Positions 1 through 11,323 of a stretch of DNA of 32,425 nucleotides are shown in pieces. The DNA lies in contig CAIKFU010000009.1 in assembly GCA_903826775.1 (NCBI GenBank), positions 1-32,425 of the forward strand. The letters run 5' to 3'. How positions within the stretch are numbered: the stretch's first letter is position 1; each line of letters begins with the position of its first letter. Under the pieces are notes generated by a model. It was not told where the DNA came from and did not search any database. It saw only the letters and a list, made by a program, of their open reading frames with translations. Position numbers and translations under genes: made by a program. Source of the DNA: an uncultured beta proteobacterium (lineage in GTDB: Bacteria; Pseudomonadota; Gammaproteobacteria; Burkholderiales; Burkholderiaceae).

Positions 1-246
1 ATTGCCAATGCCTATATGTTTACTAAGCAACAGGCGAAGAATTTTGACCCTTTGCTAGATGCCTTGACCACCATGGTTGATAAAGCGGGTCCTCAGCCTG
101 GTTTCGTGGTTGTTCTTGAGGGTTTGCCTTGCACGCAAAAATTCGATAAAGAAGCGCGCGAGACCTTATTGGATGTTTTCCGTGATGCGGTGGATTTTTG
201 GTCTGAGCGTCGGGTGCCGTATCGGGTTTTTTACTCGTTTGCTTAA
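1..246 (+). CDS. Barstar-family protein, 3' end only
   Basis: The reading frame is open from the first base of the window to the TAA at 244-246, so this is the C-terminal part (81 residues) of a longer protein. The visible residues (SGPQPGFVVVLE-like stretch, then KFDKEARETLLDVFRDAVDFW and RVPYRVFYSF at the end) match my memory of the C-terminal half of the barstar-like proteins common in Burkholderiaceae. Barstar of Bacillus is a small cytoplasmic inhibitor that binds the ribonuclease barnase. The function of the betaproteobacterial family members is not established, and no ribonuclease gene is visible here. An internal ATG at 16 exists, but the upstream codons are in frame and fit the family, so it is probably not the start. 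The gene is convergent with rsmE, with 13 bases between them and no obvious terminator hairpin. Confidence 0.7.
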   Translation: MANAYMFTKQQAKNFDPLLDALTTMVDKAGPQPGFVVVLEGLPCTQKFDKEARETLLDVFRDAVDFWSERRVPYRVFYSFA

Positions 247-259
247 ACAGCATCCCAGT

Positions 260-1024
260 TTATTGATTTAGGAAATTTTGTAGTTCCGGATTCCAAAGGG
301 TATGCACGGCCGAAATCGCTACGATTCCGGCCGTTTCCGTTCTGAGAACCCGTTCCCCAAGAGATGCCAATACGAAACCGGCAGCTGTGGCAAGAGCCTC
401 CTCTTCAGGGGTAAGACCACCTTCAGGTCCAATCATCAGCGTAATGTCTTGTGGGGGCGTTCTCGCCAGGATGGCGGAAAAGTTTTCGGTTGCTTGTGGA
501 CTTAGTAACACTTTCAGTTGCGATGGTTTAACCTGGCTAACAAAGCGCTCAATCGTCTGAATTGGTTCAATCGAGGGCAGTACGGTACGTTCGCACTGCT
601 CGCAAGCGGCTTGTGTGATGGCTTGCCAGTGGGAGATACGCTTTTCAGCACGCCCAGAATCGCCGGCGCGGGTCAATTTGATGACTGAGCGTTCACATTG
701 CAAGGGGACAATTGCTTGGACCCCGGTTTCGACGGCTTTTTCAACAATCCAGTCCATCTTGTCTCCGCCCGCTAAGCCTTGGGCCAGCGTAATGCCGTAG
801 GTAGACTCGCGCAAGAGGTTGGCTTGAATGCCCGAGAGTTGCACTTGACCCGATTTATTGCTCAGGGTTAAGAGTTTGGCAATGCCTACATGCCCTTTTC
901 CATCAAAGACGGGAAAGGATTCGCCGATTGGAATGCGTCGAACCCGCAAGTGATGAACGAGTTCTGGAGTCAAGGAAGTGGGGTTTTGTATTTCCCAGGG
1001 TCGAGGAAGATAAAATTGAGGCAT
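260..1024 (-). CDS. rsmE: 16S rRNA (uracil(1498)-N3)-methyltransferase RsmE
   Basis: This SPOUT-family enzyme methylates N3 of U1498 in 16S rRNA of the 30S subunit, using S-adenosylmethionine. The 254-residue length is normal for the family. It has the N-terminal PUA-like region (HHLRVRR near residues 24-30) and the C-terminal SPOUT knot with MIGPEGGLT, LGERVLRTETA and the family-typical end. The middle stretch KAVETGVQAIVPLQCERS is also typical. The ATG at 1024 gives a family-like start (MPQFYLP). No strong Shine-Dalgarno is visible. It is divergent from tkt, with only 43 bases between the start codons, so the two promoters must be compact or overlap. Confidence 0.95.
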   Translation of the reverse strand: MPQFYLPRPWEIQNPTSLTPELVHHLRVRRIPIGESFPVFDGKGHVGIAKLLTLSNKSGQVQLSGIQANLLRESTYGITLAQGLAGGDKMDWIVEKAVETGVQAIVPLQCERSVIKLTRAGDSGRAEKRISHWQAITQAACEQCERTVLPSIEPIQTIERFVSQVKPSQLKVLLSPQATENFSAILARTPPQDITLMIGPEGGLTPEEEALATAAGFVLASLGERVLRTETAGIVAISAVHTLWNPELQNFLNQ

Positions 1025-1067
1025 TACTGAAATATAGCCAATTTAATTCTTCGAGAGTACTTTTACG

Positions 1068-3086
1068 ATGTCAAACACACAAATACGCATGGCCAATGCG
1101 ATTCGCGCTTTAGCCATGGATGCAGTCCAACAGGCTAATTCAGGTCATCCGGGCATGCCAATGGGCATGGCCGATATTGCAGTGGGGCTTTGGAATGAGC
1201 ACTTGCAACACAATCCGATCGACCCGCAATGGATCAATCGCGACCGTTTTGTTCTATCCAATGGGCACGGTTCCATGTTGCTTTATGCATTGCTGCATCT
1301 AACTGGCTACGATTTGCCGATTGGCGAGCTCAAAAATTTCCGCCAGTTGCATAGCAAAACCCCAGGCCATCCGGAATTTGGAATAACCCCTGGCGTGGAA
1401 ACGACCACGGGACCTCTTGGTCAAGGAATCGCCAATGCAGTGGGGATGGCGTTGGCTGAAAAATTGTTGGCGGAAGAATTTAATCGACCCGGGCATGAGG
1501 TTGTCAATCACTACACCTATGCATTTTTAGGTGATGGGTGTTTGATGGAGGGTATCAGCCACGAAGTTTGTTCTTTGGCGGGAACGTTAAAGCTGAATAA
1601 GCTGATTGCGCTGTGGGATGACAATGGCATCTCCATCGATGGCAAGGTGGTTTCCTGGTTTAACGATGACACGCCAAAACGTTTTGAATCCTATGGATGG
1701 AATGCGATTCGGAATGTGGACGGCCATGATGCCGATGCGGTTTCGGCCGCGATTGCCAGAGCCAAAAATAGCGATCAACCAACGCTCATTTGCTGCAAGA
1801 CGGCGATCGGACAAGGATCGCCCAATCTGGCTGGGAGCGATAAAGTGCATGGTGCTCCGTTAGGAGCCCAAGAGATAGCCGAAACCCGTATTGCACTCAA
1901 TTGGCCCTATGCCCCGTTTGATATTCCAAAGGATTTATACGATGCATGGAGTTTCAAGGTACGCGGCCAACAATTGCAGCACGATTGGAATAAGTTGTTT
2001 CAGTCCTACAGCAAAGCCAATCCAAAATTGGCAGCGGAATTAAAGCGTCGCATGCAAGGCGATTTGTCCGAGGAATTTTTGCCTGCATTAACCGCCTTGA
2101 TCGAGCGTTGCCAAGCAAAGGCGGAAACCATTGCTACGCGTAAAGCGAGTCAAAATGCCATTGAGGCTCTTGCACCGGCACTCCCCGAATTTTTAGGCGG
2201 TTCAGCGGATTTAACCGGTTCGAATTTGACAAACTGGAGCGCTTGCAAACCGGTACGCGCCAATCAGTGGGGGAACCACATTAACTACGGCGTGCGCGAA
2301 TTTGGAATGAGCGCGATTTTGAATGGCATTACGCTGCATGGTGGGTATATTCCGTTTGGCGGCACTTTCTTGACATTTTCCGATTACAGCCGCAATGCAT
2401 TGCGCATGGCTGCGCTCATGAAGATTCGCAGCATTTTTGTGTTTACCCATGACTCCATTGGTCTAGGCGAAGACGGGCCAACACACCAATCGATCGAGCA
2501 GGTATCCAGCCTGCGCATCATCCCCAATCTGACGGTATGGCGTCCTTGCGATACGACGGAGAGCGCAGTGGCATGGGGAGCGGCGATATCACGCAAAGAG
2601 GGGCCAAGCGCCTTAATTTTTAGTCGTCAAAATTGCGCTTTTGTATCTCGCAATGCTGCACAGATCAAAGAAATCGCTCGTGGAGGGTATGTTTTATTCG
2701 AGCCAAAAAATGGCAAGATCGATGCCGTCATCATTGCCACGGGTTCGGAGGTCAGCATTGCGATGCAGGCGGCCCAAGGTTTGGCCAAGGAGAAGTTGGC
2801 TATTCGCGTCGTGTCTATGCCATCGACGTCCGCGTTTGATAAGCAAGCCACTGCGTACAAGGAAAAAGTGTTGCCTGAGGGTGTTCCGCGCATTAGTATT
2901 GAAGCTGGGATTACCGATTTCTGGTGGAAGTATGGCTGCGCAGCAGCGCATGGCGTTGATACCTTTGGTGAGTCCGCCCCTGCCAATCAGTTATACGAGC
3001 ATTTTGGTTTAACCGCAGATCAGTTAAGCAAAACCGTCAAACAATGCATATTCAACAATTCATTTAAGCAAACTAAAAAGCATTAG
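1068..3086 (+). CDS. tkt: Transketolase
   Basis: This thiamine-diphosphate enzyme of the non-oxidative pentose phosphate pathway moves two-carbon units between ketose and aldose phosphates. The 672 residues match bacterial transketolases. Visible motifs are [12 protein letters not shown] near the N-terminus, the thiamine-binding stretch [17 protein letters not shown], and the pyrimidine-domain block [17 protein letters not shown] followed by [14 protein letters not shown], which carries the catalytic Glu. The C-terminal domain has ATGSEVSIA. The start ATG at 1068 sits where the family begins ([20 protein letters not shown]). gap follows after nine bases, so the two are almost certainly co-transcribed. 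Confidence 0.97.
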   Translation: MSNTQIRMANAIRALAMDAVQQANSGHPGMPMGMADIAVGLWNEHLQHNPIDPQWINRDRFVLSNGHGSMLLYALLHLTGYDLPIGELKNFRQLHSKTPGHPEFGITPGVETTTGPLGQGIANAVGMALAEKLLAEEFNRPGHEVVNHYTYAFLGDGCLMEGISHEVCSLAGTLKLNKLIALWDDNGISIDGKVVSWFNDDTPKRFESYGWNAIRNVDGHDADAVSAAIARAKNSDQPTLICCKTAIGQGSPNLAGSDKVHGAPLGAQEIAETRIALNWPYAPFDIPKDLYDAWSFKVRGQQLQHDWNKLFQSYSKANPKLAAELKRRMQGDLSEEFLPALTALIERCQAKAETIATRKASQNAIEALAPALPEFLGGSADLTGSNLTNWSACKPVRANQWGNHINYGVREFGMSAILNGITLHGGYIPFGGTFLTFSDYSRNALRMAALMKIRSIFVFTHDSIGLGEDGPTHQSIEQVSSLRIIPNLTVWRPCDTTESAVAWGAAISRKEGPSALIFSRQNCAFVSRNAAQIKEIARGGYVLFEPKNGKIDAVIIATGSEVSIAMQAAQGLAKEKLAIRVVSMPSTSAFDKQATAYKEKVLPEGVPRISIEAGITDFWWKYGCAAAHGVDTFGESAPANQLYEHFGLTADQLSKTVKQCIFNNSFKQTKKH

Positions 3087-3095
3087 GGGAAAAAA

Positions 3096-4109
3096 ATGAC
3101 AATTCGTATTGCAATCAATGGTTATGGCCGAATCGGTCGAATGGTGCTGCGCGCTTTATACGAGGGACCGAAGAAACGGGATATCAAAATCGTAGCCATT
3201 AACGCCATGGGCAGCATTGATATTAATGCGCATTTGACGCAATACGATTCCGCTCACGGCCGCTTTCCAGGTACGGTTACGGTAGACGGGGATTGCATGA
3301 TCGTCAATGGCGATCGGATCAAAATGTATTCAACCCGCAATCCGCTGGAGACTCCTTGGGGCGAATTGGGTGTCGATTTGGTGCTGGAATGTTCAGGCAA
3401 ATTCACCTCCAAGGAAAAGGCTATGGTGCATATTCAACAAGGCGCCAAGAAAGTCTTGATTTCAGCCCCTGGCGATAAGGATGTGGATGCAACCATCGTT
3501 TATGGCGTGAACGAAAAGGTCTTAAAGTCGACTGATCTGGTGGTTTCCAATGCCAGTTGTACAACCAATTGCTTGGCCCCGTTGGTTAAGCCGATTTTGG
3601 AAAAGATTGGTATTGATTCGGGCTTGATGACCACCATACATGCTTTTACCAATGATCAAGTATTGACCGATGTGTATCACAAGGATATGCGTCGTGCGCG
3701 TTCAGCGGTTTCGAGCTTGATTCCAACCAAAACTGGGGCAGCCAAGGCGGTCGGGTTGGTATTGCCGCAATTGGTGGGTCGTTTCGATGGCTTTTCGATA
3801 CGCGTACCGGTTATTAATGTTTCCGTAGTGGATTTGACCTTTGTGCCCAGTCGTCCAACCAGCATCGATGAAGTCAATGCGGTTTTGAAGGCGGCAAGTG
3901 AAGGCGAATTGAAGGGGATTTTGGGTTTTAATACGTTACCGTTGGTTTCGATCGACTTTAATCACGATCCACGAGCCAGTATTTACGACTCCACCCAAAC
4001 TCGCGTCTCGGCAGACGGAAAATTGGTCAAGGTATTGGCGTGGTATGACAACGAGTGGGGTTATTCAGTGCAGATGCTGAATGCAGCCGAGGCTTTAATG
4101 GCTGCCTAG
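3096..4109 (+). CDS. gap: Type I glyceraldehyde-3-phosphate dehydrogenase
   Basis: This enzyme interconverts glyceraldehyde 3-phosphate and 1,3-bisphosphoglycerate. The 337 residues carry the Rossmann motif [10 protein letters not shown] (7-16), the catalytic SNASCTTNC with Cys155, and WYDNEWGYS near the C-terminus. The residue after Asn36 in VAIN-A-M is Ala37, where NAD-dependent enzymes carry Asp (VAIND). Loss of this Asp is a known feature of NADP-using forms such as Bacillus subtilis GapB, so NADP or dual use is likely here. The gene has a good ribosome binding site (AGGGG, 3087-3091 region), follows tkt by nine bases and ends before a hairpin terminator. A tkt-gap pair without other glycolytic genes fits a gluconeogenic or pentose-phosphate role (inference). 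Confidence 0.96.
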   Translation: MTIRIAINGYGRIGRMVLRALYEGPKKRDIKIVAINAMGSIDINAHLTQYDSAHGRFPGTVTVDGDCMIVNGDRIKMYSTRNPLETPWGELGVDLVLECSGKFTSKEKAMVHIQQGAKKVLISAPGDKDVDATIVYGVNEKVLKSTDLVVSNASCTTNCLAPLVKPILEKIGIDSGLMTTIHAFTNDQVLTDVYHKDMRRARSAVSSLIPTKTGAAKAVGLVLPQLVGRFDGFSIRVPVINVSVVDLTFVPSRPTSIDEVNAVLKAASEGELKGILGFNTLPLVSIDFNHDPRASIYDSTQTRVSADGKLVKVLAWYDNEWGYSVQMLNAAEALMAA

Positions 4110-4133
4110 TTTGCATTCTTGGGACTGGATTTA

Positions 4134-4164
4134 AAAAAACCTCTGAAAACACCAGAGGTTTTTT
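4134..4164. terminator. Bidirectional intrinsic terminator between gap and fur
   Basis: A perfect 12-base inverted repeat (4134-4145 paired with 4153-4164) has an ACCTCTG/CAGAGGT core and a seven-base loop. A-tracts and T-tracts flank it, so RNA from either strand ends in a U-run. It lies between the convergent gap and fur genes, 24 bases after the gap stop and 22 bases beyond the fur stop, and should terminate both. Confidence 0.9.
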
Positions 4165-4186
4165 ATTGGTTTGGGTGGTATTGGAT

Positions 4187-4648
4187 TTAGTCGGGCTTGA
4201 GTTTATTTCGGCAATTTTTCTTCTGGCAATGCCCGTACATAGCCAAAGCGTGCTCTTGAAGCGTAAAACCAAGGGTCTTGGCGATGTCTTTTTGGCGTTT
4301 TTCTATCGCTTCGTCCACAAATTCCTCTACATGACCGCAATCTAGGCACACTAGATGGTCATGGTGTTGGCCTTCATTTAGCTCGTAGATAGCCCTGCTA
4401 TCGCCTTTGCTGGATTCAAAATGGCTACGCAACAACAGGCCGGCTTGTTCAAATTGGGTGAGAACGCGGTAAACGGTTGCAAGACCAATTTCCCGGTCTT
4501 CTTGGGCTAAAGCCATAAACACTTCTTCAGCGCTATAGTGTGCACCAGGGTTTTGATAGAAAAAATCCAGAATTTTCAACCTAGGGGCTGTAGCCTTAAG
4601 CCCGATATTGCGCAAATTGGAGGGAGAAGGGTTTTGGTTCGTATTCAT
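4187..4648 (-). CDS. fur: Ferric uptake regulator Fur
   Basis: Fur is a cytoplasmic metal-responsive repressor: with Fe(II) bound, the dimer binds Fur boxes upstream of iron-uptake genes. The 153-residue protein has the N-terminal winged helix ([14 protein letters not shown], then the recognition region [18 protein letters not shown]). Its C-terminal dimerisation domain carries the metal-binding [11 protein letters not shown] motif and a second Cys pair (GHCQKKNC). The start ATG at 4648 gives a normal N-terminus. It is divergent from bamE with a 90-base gap, the arrangement typical of betaproteobacteria (fur next to the former omlA/smpA gene). A weak AT-rich dyad in the gap might be an autoregulatory site, but it is not convincing. 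Confidence 0.96.
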   Translation of the reverse strand: MNTNQNPSPSNLRNIGLKATAPRLKILDFFYQNPGAHYSAEEVFMALAQEDREIGLATVYRVLTQFEQAGLLLRSHFESSKGDSRAIYELNEGQHHDHLVCLDCGHVEEFVDEAIEKRQKDIAKTLGFTLQEHALAMYGHCQKKNCRNKLKPD

Positions 4649-4738
4649 GGCTTCAGCGCTAAAATCAATGTCTTAATGATACGGCCAGCTATGCAAAATT
4701 GCTTTTTCCTTTTTAGTCGAATAATTCCAGGGATTTAT

Positions 4739-5842
4739 ATGGGTCTGACCAAGCTTTTGCCTTTTTCTGTAAAAGCGGCCTTGCGCGCTGGATTTGCTAC
4801 CGCTTGCCTTGCCGGTTTGTTTGGTTTGACGGCGTGTACTTCAGCGGTGGACGATACCCAACGCAGTTGGATGAACACCGTTTTTAGGCCCTATGTCCCC
4901 GACGTCATACAGGGAAATTTCATTTCCAGTGAGCAATATTCCAAGCTCCAGCTAGGTATGAGTCGCGAGCAAGTTAAGCAAATTATGGGCACCCCGTTGT
5001 TGGCGGATTATTTTCATGCGAATCGCTGGGATTATATTTTCGAATTCAAACGGCAAAGGGAAGTTGTCGGCAAAGAGCGTCGGATCACAATTTTTTTTGA
5101 AAACGACAAGGTTGTGAAGTTTGAAGGCGACGCGCTGCCAACCGAAGCAGAATTGGTTGCCGAAATTGATGGTTATGCCAAGTCAAAGCGATCCTTTTGG
5201 GACATGGTTACCGGAAAAAATAAAAATCCTGTAACAACCCCCTTGCAACAACCTGAAGTATTGATCCCCAGTCCGACCGTGGAGCGTTCATGGTGGGAAA
5301 AGCTTACCGGCCAGAATAAGCCTCCTGAAGTAGTGGTACCTCAAGCTCCCGTTAGCTCAGTAGCAGTTCCCGTTGCGGCACCAACTTCTGAGGTCAAGCC
5401 TTCTGAGCGTTCGTGGTGGCAACGATTGACCGGTCAAAATAAACCGCCTGAAGCGATTACGCCCGAGGCTGCTGTTGTTCAAGCTCCGGTAATGGCTGCC
5501 CCTGTAATTGTTCCGGCAGTTACGCCTATTTCGGTAGCTCCTGCAGAAGTTGCGTCGCCTCAGCCATCCCCAGTCGAAGCAAACAAGCCAGCGGAGAGAA
5601 CTCTTTGGCAACGGCTGACCGGTCAAAATAAACCGCCAGAAGTAGTCGCTCCAGCGCCGGTGGTCGTAGCGCCGCCTGTGCCGACTCCAGTTGTAGAAGA
5701 TAAGCCAGCAGAACGTACGTGGTGGCAGCGATTGACTGGCCAAAATAAACCTGTTCCGGCCGCAACTGCCGAATCGCAACAGATGGACTTGCCGGCTGTT
5801 AACCCAATGAACAATTCTCCAACTGCCACAAGCCGTCCTTGA
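4739..5842 (+). CDS. bamE: Outer membrane assembly lipoprotein BamE with repeat-bearing C-terminal tail
   Basis: BamE is a small lipoprotein of the BAM complex, which inserts beta-barrel proteins into the outer membrane. The ATG at 4739 is preceded by AGGGA and gives a signal peptide ending in lipobox LTAC (Cys33). The folded SmpA/OmlA domain follows, with GMSREQVKQIMGTPLL and a region like WDYIFEFKRQ (about residues 40-140). At 367 residues the protein is roughly three times the usual length. The extra ~215 residues are a Pro/Ala/Val-rich low-complexity tail carrying five copies of the motif [KE]R[ST]xWxxxTG[QK]NK, starting at residues 150, 182, 223, 286 and 325. The tail is probably extended in the periplasm. 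The frame is open upstream to 4538, but that part overlaps fur and has no sensible start. Confidence 0.9.
   Translation: MGLTKLLPFSVKAALRAGFATACLAGLFGLTACTSAVDDTQRSWMNTVFRPYVPDVIQGNFISSEQYSKLQLGMSREQVKQIMGTPLLADYFHANRWDYIFEFKRQREVVGKERRITIFFENDKVVKFEGDALPTEAELVAEIDGYAKSKRSFWDMVTGKNKNPVTTPLQQPEVLIPSPTVERSWWEKLTGQNKPPEVVVPQAPVSSVAVPVAAPTSEVKPSERSWWQRLTGQNKPPEAITPEAAVVQAPVMAAPVIVPAVTPISVAPAEVASPQPSPVEANKPAERTLWQRLTGQNKPPEVVAPAPVVVAPPVPTPVVEDKPAERTWWQRLTGQNKPVPAATAESQQMDLPAVNPMNNSPTATSRP
5186..5749 (+). repeat. Five in-frame copies of a 39-base motif in bamE
   Basis: Copies begin at 5186, 5282, 5405, 5594 and 5711, each encoding 13 residues of the form ERSWWQRLTGQNK. Spacings are 32, 41, 63 and 39 codons. 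The most diverged copy (KRSFWDMVTGKNK) is next to the folded domain. Copies 3 to 5 are the most alike, and copies 3 and 4 share a 22-base identical stretch, which suggests recent internal duplication. The linkers are rich in Pro, Val and Ala. Irregular spacing and coding frame rule out CRISPR. Confidence 0.92.
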
Positions 5843-5944
5843 TAGAACGGTGGCAAAGGTTGTGGATTGAATTTGGAAAAGTGGGCAGACCGGTAGCGAA
5901 AAGTATTAATTAACGTGTGCATTAAATTTAGGTCGCGAGAAGAT

Positions 5945-6757
5945 ATGAGCCAGATAATGAAGTTTGCTATTGCCGGTGCCACCGGTCGTATGGGCAGGAT
6001 GCTCATTGAGGCCGTATTAAACACAACCGATGCCAAGTTGGTGGGCGCTTTGGAACACTCGTCCTCCCCATTTTTGGGAGAGGACGCTGGTGCATTTTTA
6101 GGAAAAAAGACGGGCATCCAGATTACATCTGATATCGATCTTGGAATGCAGGGCGCGGAATTTTTGATTGACTTTACGCGCCCCGAGGGAACAATGGCGC
6201 ATTTGGCGGTTGCCAAAACCATGGCCACAAAAATGATTATTGGCACTACCGGCTTGAGTCCAGAACAAATGGAACAATTGAAGGCCAGTGCCGAGCATTT
6301 CGCAATCGTTTTTGCTCCCAATATGAGCGTGGGTGTCAATGCCACTTTTAAGTTGTTAGAGGTTGCGGCCAAAATGCTGAATCAGGATTACGACATTGAA
6401 ATCATCGAAGCGCACCATCGCCATAAAGTCGATGCTCCATCCGGGACGGCGTTAAAGATGGGTGAAGTGATTGCGCAGGCGTTGGGTCAGAATTTAAACG
6501 ACATTGCTGTTTATGCCCGCGAAGGCCATACCGGTGAGCGAAAAAAAGGCAGTATTGGATTTGCCACGATTCGTGGCGGTGACATTGTTGGCGATCATAC
6601 CGTGCTGTTTGCTGGCGAGGGTGAGCGCATTGAAATCAGTCACAAGTCTTCCAGTCGGCAGTCGTATGCACAAGGGGCAATCCGTGCTGCGCGCTTTTTG
6701 AAAAATCAGAAAACCGGCTTGTATGACATGCAGGATGTGTTGGGTCTTCGTGATTAG
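5945..6757 (+). CDS. dapB: 4-hydroxy-tetrahydrodipicolinate reductase DapB
   Basis: DapB performs the NAD(P)H-dependent reduction step of the diaminopimelate/lysine pathway, needed for peptidoglycan and lysine. Motifs visible are the nucleotide-binding [11 protein letters not shown] at the N-terminus, the active-site block [20 protein letters not shown], and the C-terminal [23 protein letters not shown] chose ATG 5945 ([12 protein letters not shown], 270 residues), which agrees with the usual length near 270. An in-frame ATG at 5957 is an alternative, and an upstream start at 5915 would add ten unfamiliar residues. It follows bamE after 102 bases, in which I see no convincing promoter or terminator. 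Confidence 0.95.
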   Translation: MSQIMKFAIAGATGRMGRMLIEAVLNTTDAKLVGALEHSSSPFLGEDAGAFLGKKTGIQITSDIDLGMQGAEFLIDFTRPEGTMAHLAVAKTMATKMIIGTTGLSPEQMEQLKASAEHFAIVFAPNMSVGVNATFKLLEVAAKMLNQDYDIEIIEAHHRHKVDAPSGTALKMGEVIAQALGQNLNDIAVYAREGHTGERKKGSIGFATIRGGDIVGDHTVLFAGEGERIEISHKSSSRQSYAQGAIRAARFLKNQKTGLYDMQDVLGLRD

Positions 6758-6777
6758 GCGCTGATTACTGAAATTGA

Positions 6778-9504
<2,727 letters not shown>

Positions 9505-9553
9505 GCATGGTATGTTGAAGCAGTGCGTAGTTGTCAATGCAGGTTGGTGAAAG

Positions 9554-10159
9554 ATGAAAGTGATTGGGATGCGCAATAAATCGAATGTGTCGGCGATGCA
9601 GTTAGAACCGCAGGCGGAAACTCGAATTGAACTGGGTAACAGTTCTAGGCGGTTTGCATTGCGTTGCTTGACCTTGTTGCCGTTCATGCCATTGGCAGCT
9701 TGTGGTTATCGGATGCGTGGCATGGTTGCTTTGCCCTTTAGTGTGGTGGCCATTTCTGGCAATCCTTCCCCTCTTTTGCGTACCGACATAGAGCGGGCAG
9801 TGTTAACCGGGACCGATGCAAAGGTCGCTGTAAGTTCGAAAGATGCCGATTTGGTCATCGAAATATTGGGTGAAACGTATGGCCGTGAAATTTTGGCGTA
9901 CAACTCCAATGGTCAAATTTCAGCCTATCGGTTAAATATTCAAGTTGCTTTTCGGGCCTTTGATATGGCCGGGGAGGAAGTCGTTCCGGAGTCGACGTTA
10001 TACATTACGAGGGACATGGACTTTTCCGTATCCACGGTACTTGCTACCGATGCCCAAACGGTGCAGTTTGTAGGTCTTATGCGCGCCGATTTGGCGGTTC
10101 AAATATTGCGACGGGTTTCTGCGGAGTCCAATCGACCAGCGGCATCGAAACGGTTTTGA
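9554..10159 (+). CDS. lptE: LPS assembly lipoprotein LptE
   Basis: LptE is the outer-membrane lipoprotein that plugs and stabilises the LptD translocon, which delivers LPS to the cell surface. The protein has 201 residues from the ATG at 9554, with lipobox LAAC (Cys50) followed by GYRMRG, the typical start of mature LptE. The sequence YITRDMDFSVSTVLATDAQ and the following region fit the LptE domain. The signal peptide is unusual: about 30 polar residues precede SSRRFALR and the short hydrophobic stretch, and the twin arginine is reminiscent of a Tat signal. An in-frame ATG at 9596 (MQLEPQ) would shorten this leader. Its position between leuS and holA supports the call. Confidence 0.9.
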   Translation: MKVIGMRNKSNVSAMQLEPQAETRIELGNSSRRFALRCLTLLPFMPLAACGYRMRGMVALPFSVVAISGNPSPLLRTDIERAVLTGTDAKVAVSSKDADLVIEILGETYGREILAYNSNGQISAYRLNIQVAFRAFDMAGEEVVPESTLYITRDMDFSVSTVLATDAQTVQFVGLMRADLAVQILRRVSAESNRPAASKRF

Positions 10160-10165
10160 AGCAAT

Positions 10166-11254
10166 ATGGTTAAAGGCGAAGCGCTACAGTCCCATCTGGT
10201 TTCTTTAACCAAGGCGAGTGCGTTAGGACAGGGTCGAAGCCAAGAACGGTTTCATTCCTTGTATGTATTTAGCGGCGATGAGCCGTTGCTCATGATGGAA
10301 GGAATTGATGAATTACGCGCTTGTGCTCGGAAAAATGGTTTTACAGAGCGCGAAGTGTTAATGCACGAGCGGGGTTTTGATTGGTCCGCTTTGATGAATG
10401 CCGGCCAGACGATGTCGTTGTTTGGCGATAAGCGCTGGGTGGAGTTGCGCATTCCTACCGGCAAGCCGGGTAGAGATGGTGCCGAGGCCCTTAAGCAGTT
10501 TGCCCAGCAACTCAATTCACAGACAGTGGGATCAGAAGGTCCCGAGACGATCGTGTGCATGGTGTTGCCCAGGCTGGATGCAAAGACAAAAAGTTCTGCA
10601 TGGTTTAGTGCATTGGACGAAGCGGGGATGGCGGTTCAGATTGATGCCTTAGAGCGGACTCGATTGCCTGCTTGGGTATCCGAGCGTTTAAAAAGACAAG
10701 GCCAAGAGGTTGAAGCAGGAGAGCATGGTCGTCGCTCTTTGAATTTCATCGTCGATCAGGTTGAAGGCAATCTGATTGCAGCCCATCAAGAGATTCAGAA
10801 ACTCGGGTTATTGTACCCATTAGGGGTTTTAACCGAAGAGCAAATTCGTTTGGCAATTTTGAAGGTGGCCCGTTATAACGTTTTTGAATTGACCGAGTCC
10901 ATGTTGAGCGGAGATTTGTCGCGGCTCAATACCATGATTGATGGTTTAAAGGGGGAGGGCGAGGCGTTGCCTTTGATCCTGTGGAGCGTGACCGAGGAGC
11001 TTAGGCTACTATGTAAACTGAAGGTCGCTAGCGCTAGGGGTGAATCGGTGCAGCAATTAATGCGCACTTACCGTATTTGGGGTTCAAAAGAAAAGTTGTA
11101 CCCGTCCGCCTTAAAACGCATTCGTACCACGCAATTGAATCAAGCGGTTCAGATAGCCGCAGGATTGGATCGACAGGTCAAGGGCTTACATGCCCCGGAA
11201 TTACCGGCTGACCCATGGGATGGATTGCGTTTATTGGGAAGGGTGTTGCACTAA
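10166..11254 (+). CDS. holA: DNA polymerase III delta subunit HolA
   Basis: HolA is the clamp-loader subunit that opens the beta sliding clamp during replication. The 362-residue length is normal. The N-terminal region LYVFSGDEPLLMMEGIDELR, the MSLFGDKRWVELRIP stretch and the central VEGNLIAAHQEIQKLGLL are recognisable delta-subunit features. The C-terminal domain contains LPLILWSVTEELRLLCKL. The ATG at 10166 lies six bases after the lptE stop, consistent with translational coupling in a leuS-lptE-holA transcript. No terminator is seen after it. Confidence 0.93.
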   Translation: MVKGEALQSHLVSLTKASALGQGRSQERFHSLYVFSGDEPLLMMEGIDELRACARKNGFTEREVLMHERGFDWSALMNAGQTMSLFGDKRWVELRIPTGKPGRDGAEALKQFAQQLNSQTVGSEGPETIVCMVLPRLDAKTKSSAWFSALDEAGMAVQIDALERTRLPAWVSERLKRQGQEVEAGEHGRRSLNFIVDQVEGNLIAAHQEIQKLGLLYPLGVLTEEQIRLAILKVARYNVFELTESMLSGDLSRLNTMIDGLKGEGEALPLILWSVTEELRLLCKLKVASARGESVQQLMRTYRIWGSKEKLYPSALKRIRTTQLNQAVQIAAGLDRQVKGLHAPELPADPWDGLRLLGRVLH

Positions 11255-11323
11255 AGGCGCAAATACGGTGGGGTATCGCTGGGCAAGATTGGTTAAAAGT
11301 GATTGGTAGGGTAAAAGCAAATA

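Noticed and set aside
2627..3012. Overlapping frames on both strands inside tkt
   Set aside because: All are shadows of the transketolase C-terminal domain with no independent start signals or homology.
4658..4690. Possible Fur box between fur and bamE (AT-rich dyad near AATCAATGTCTTAATGATA)
   Set aside because: Only about half of the positions obey the inverted symmetry of the Fur consensus, so it is not distinguishable from chance.
5186..5749. Regularly recurring 39-base units considered as CRISPR repeats
   Set aside because: The units are in frame inside bamE, spacing is irregular, linkers are coding, and there are no cas genes.
5623..6372. Long open frame of 249 codons on the minus strand across the bamE end and dapB
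   Set aside because: It is the complement of two well-supported genes, has low-complexity residues and resembles no known protein.
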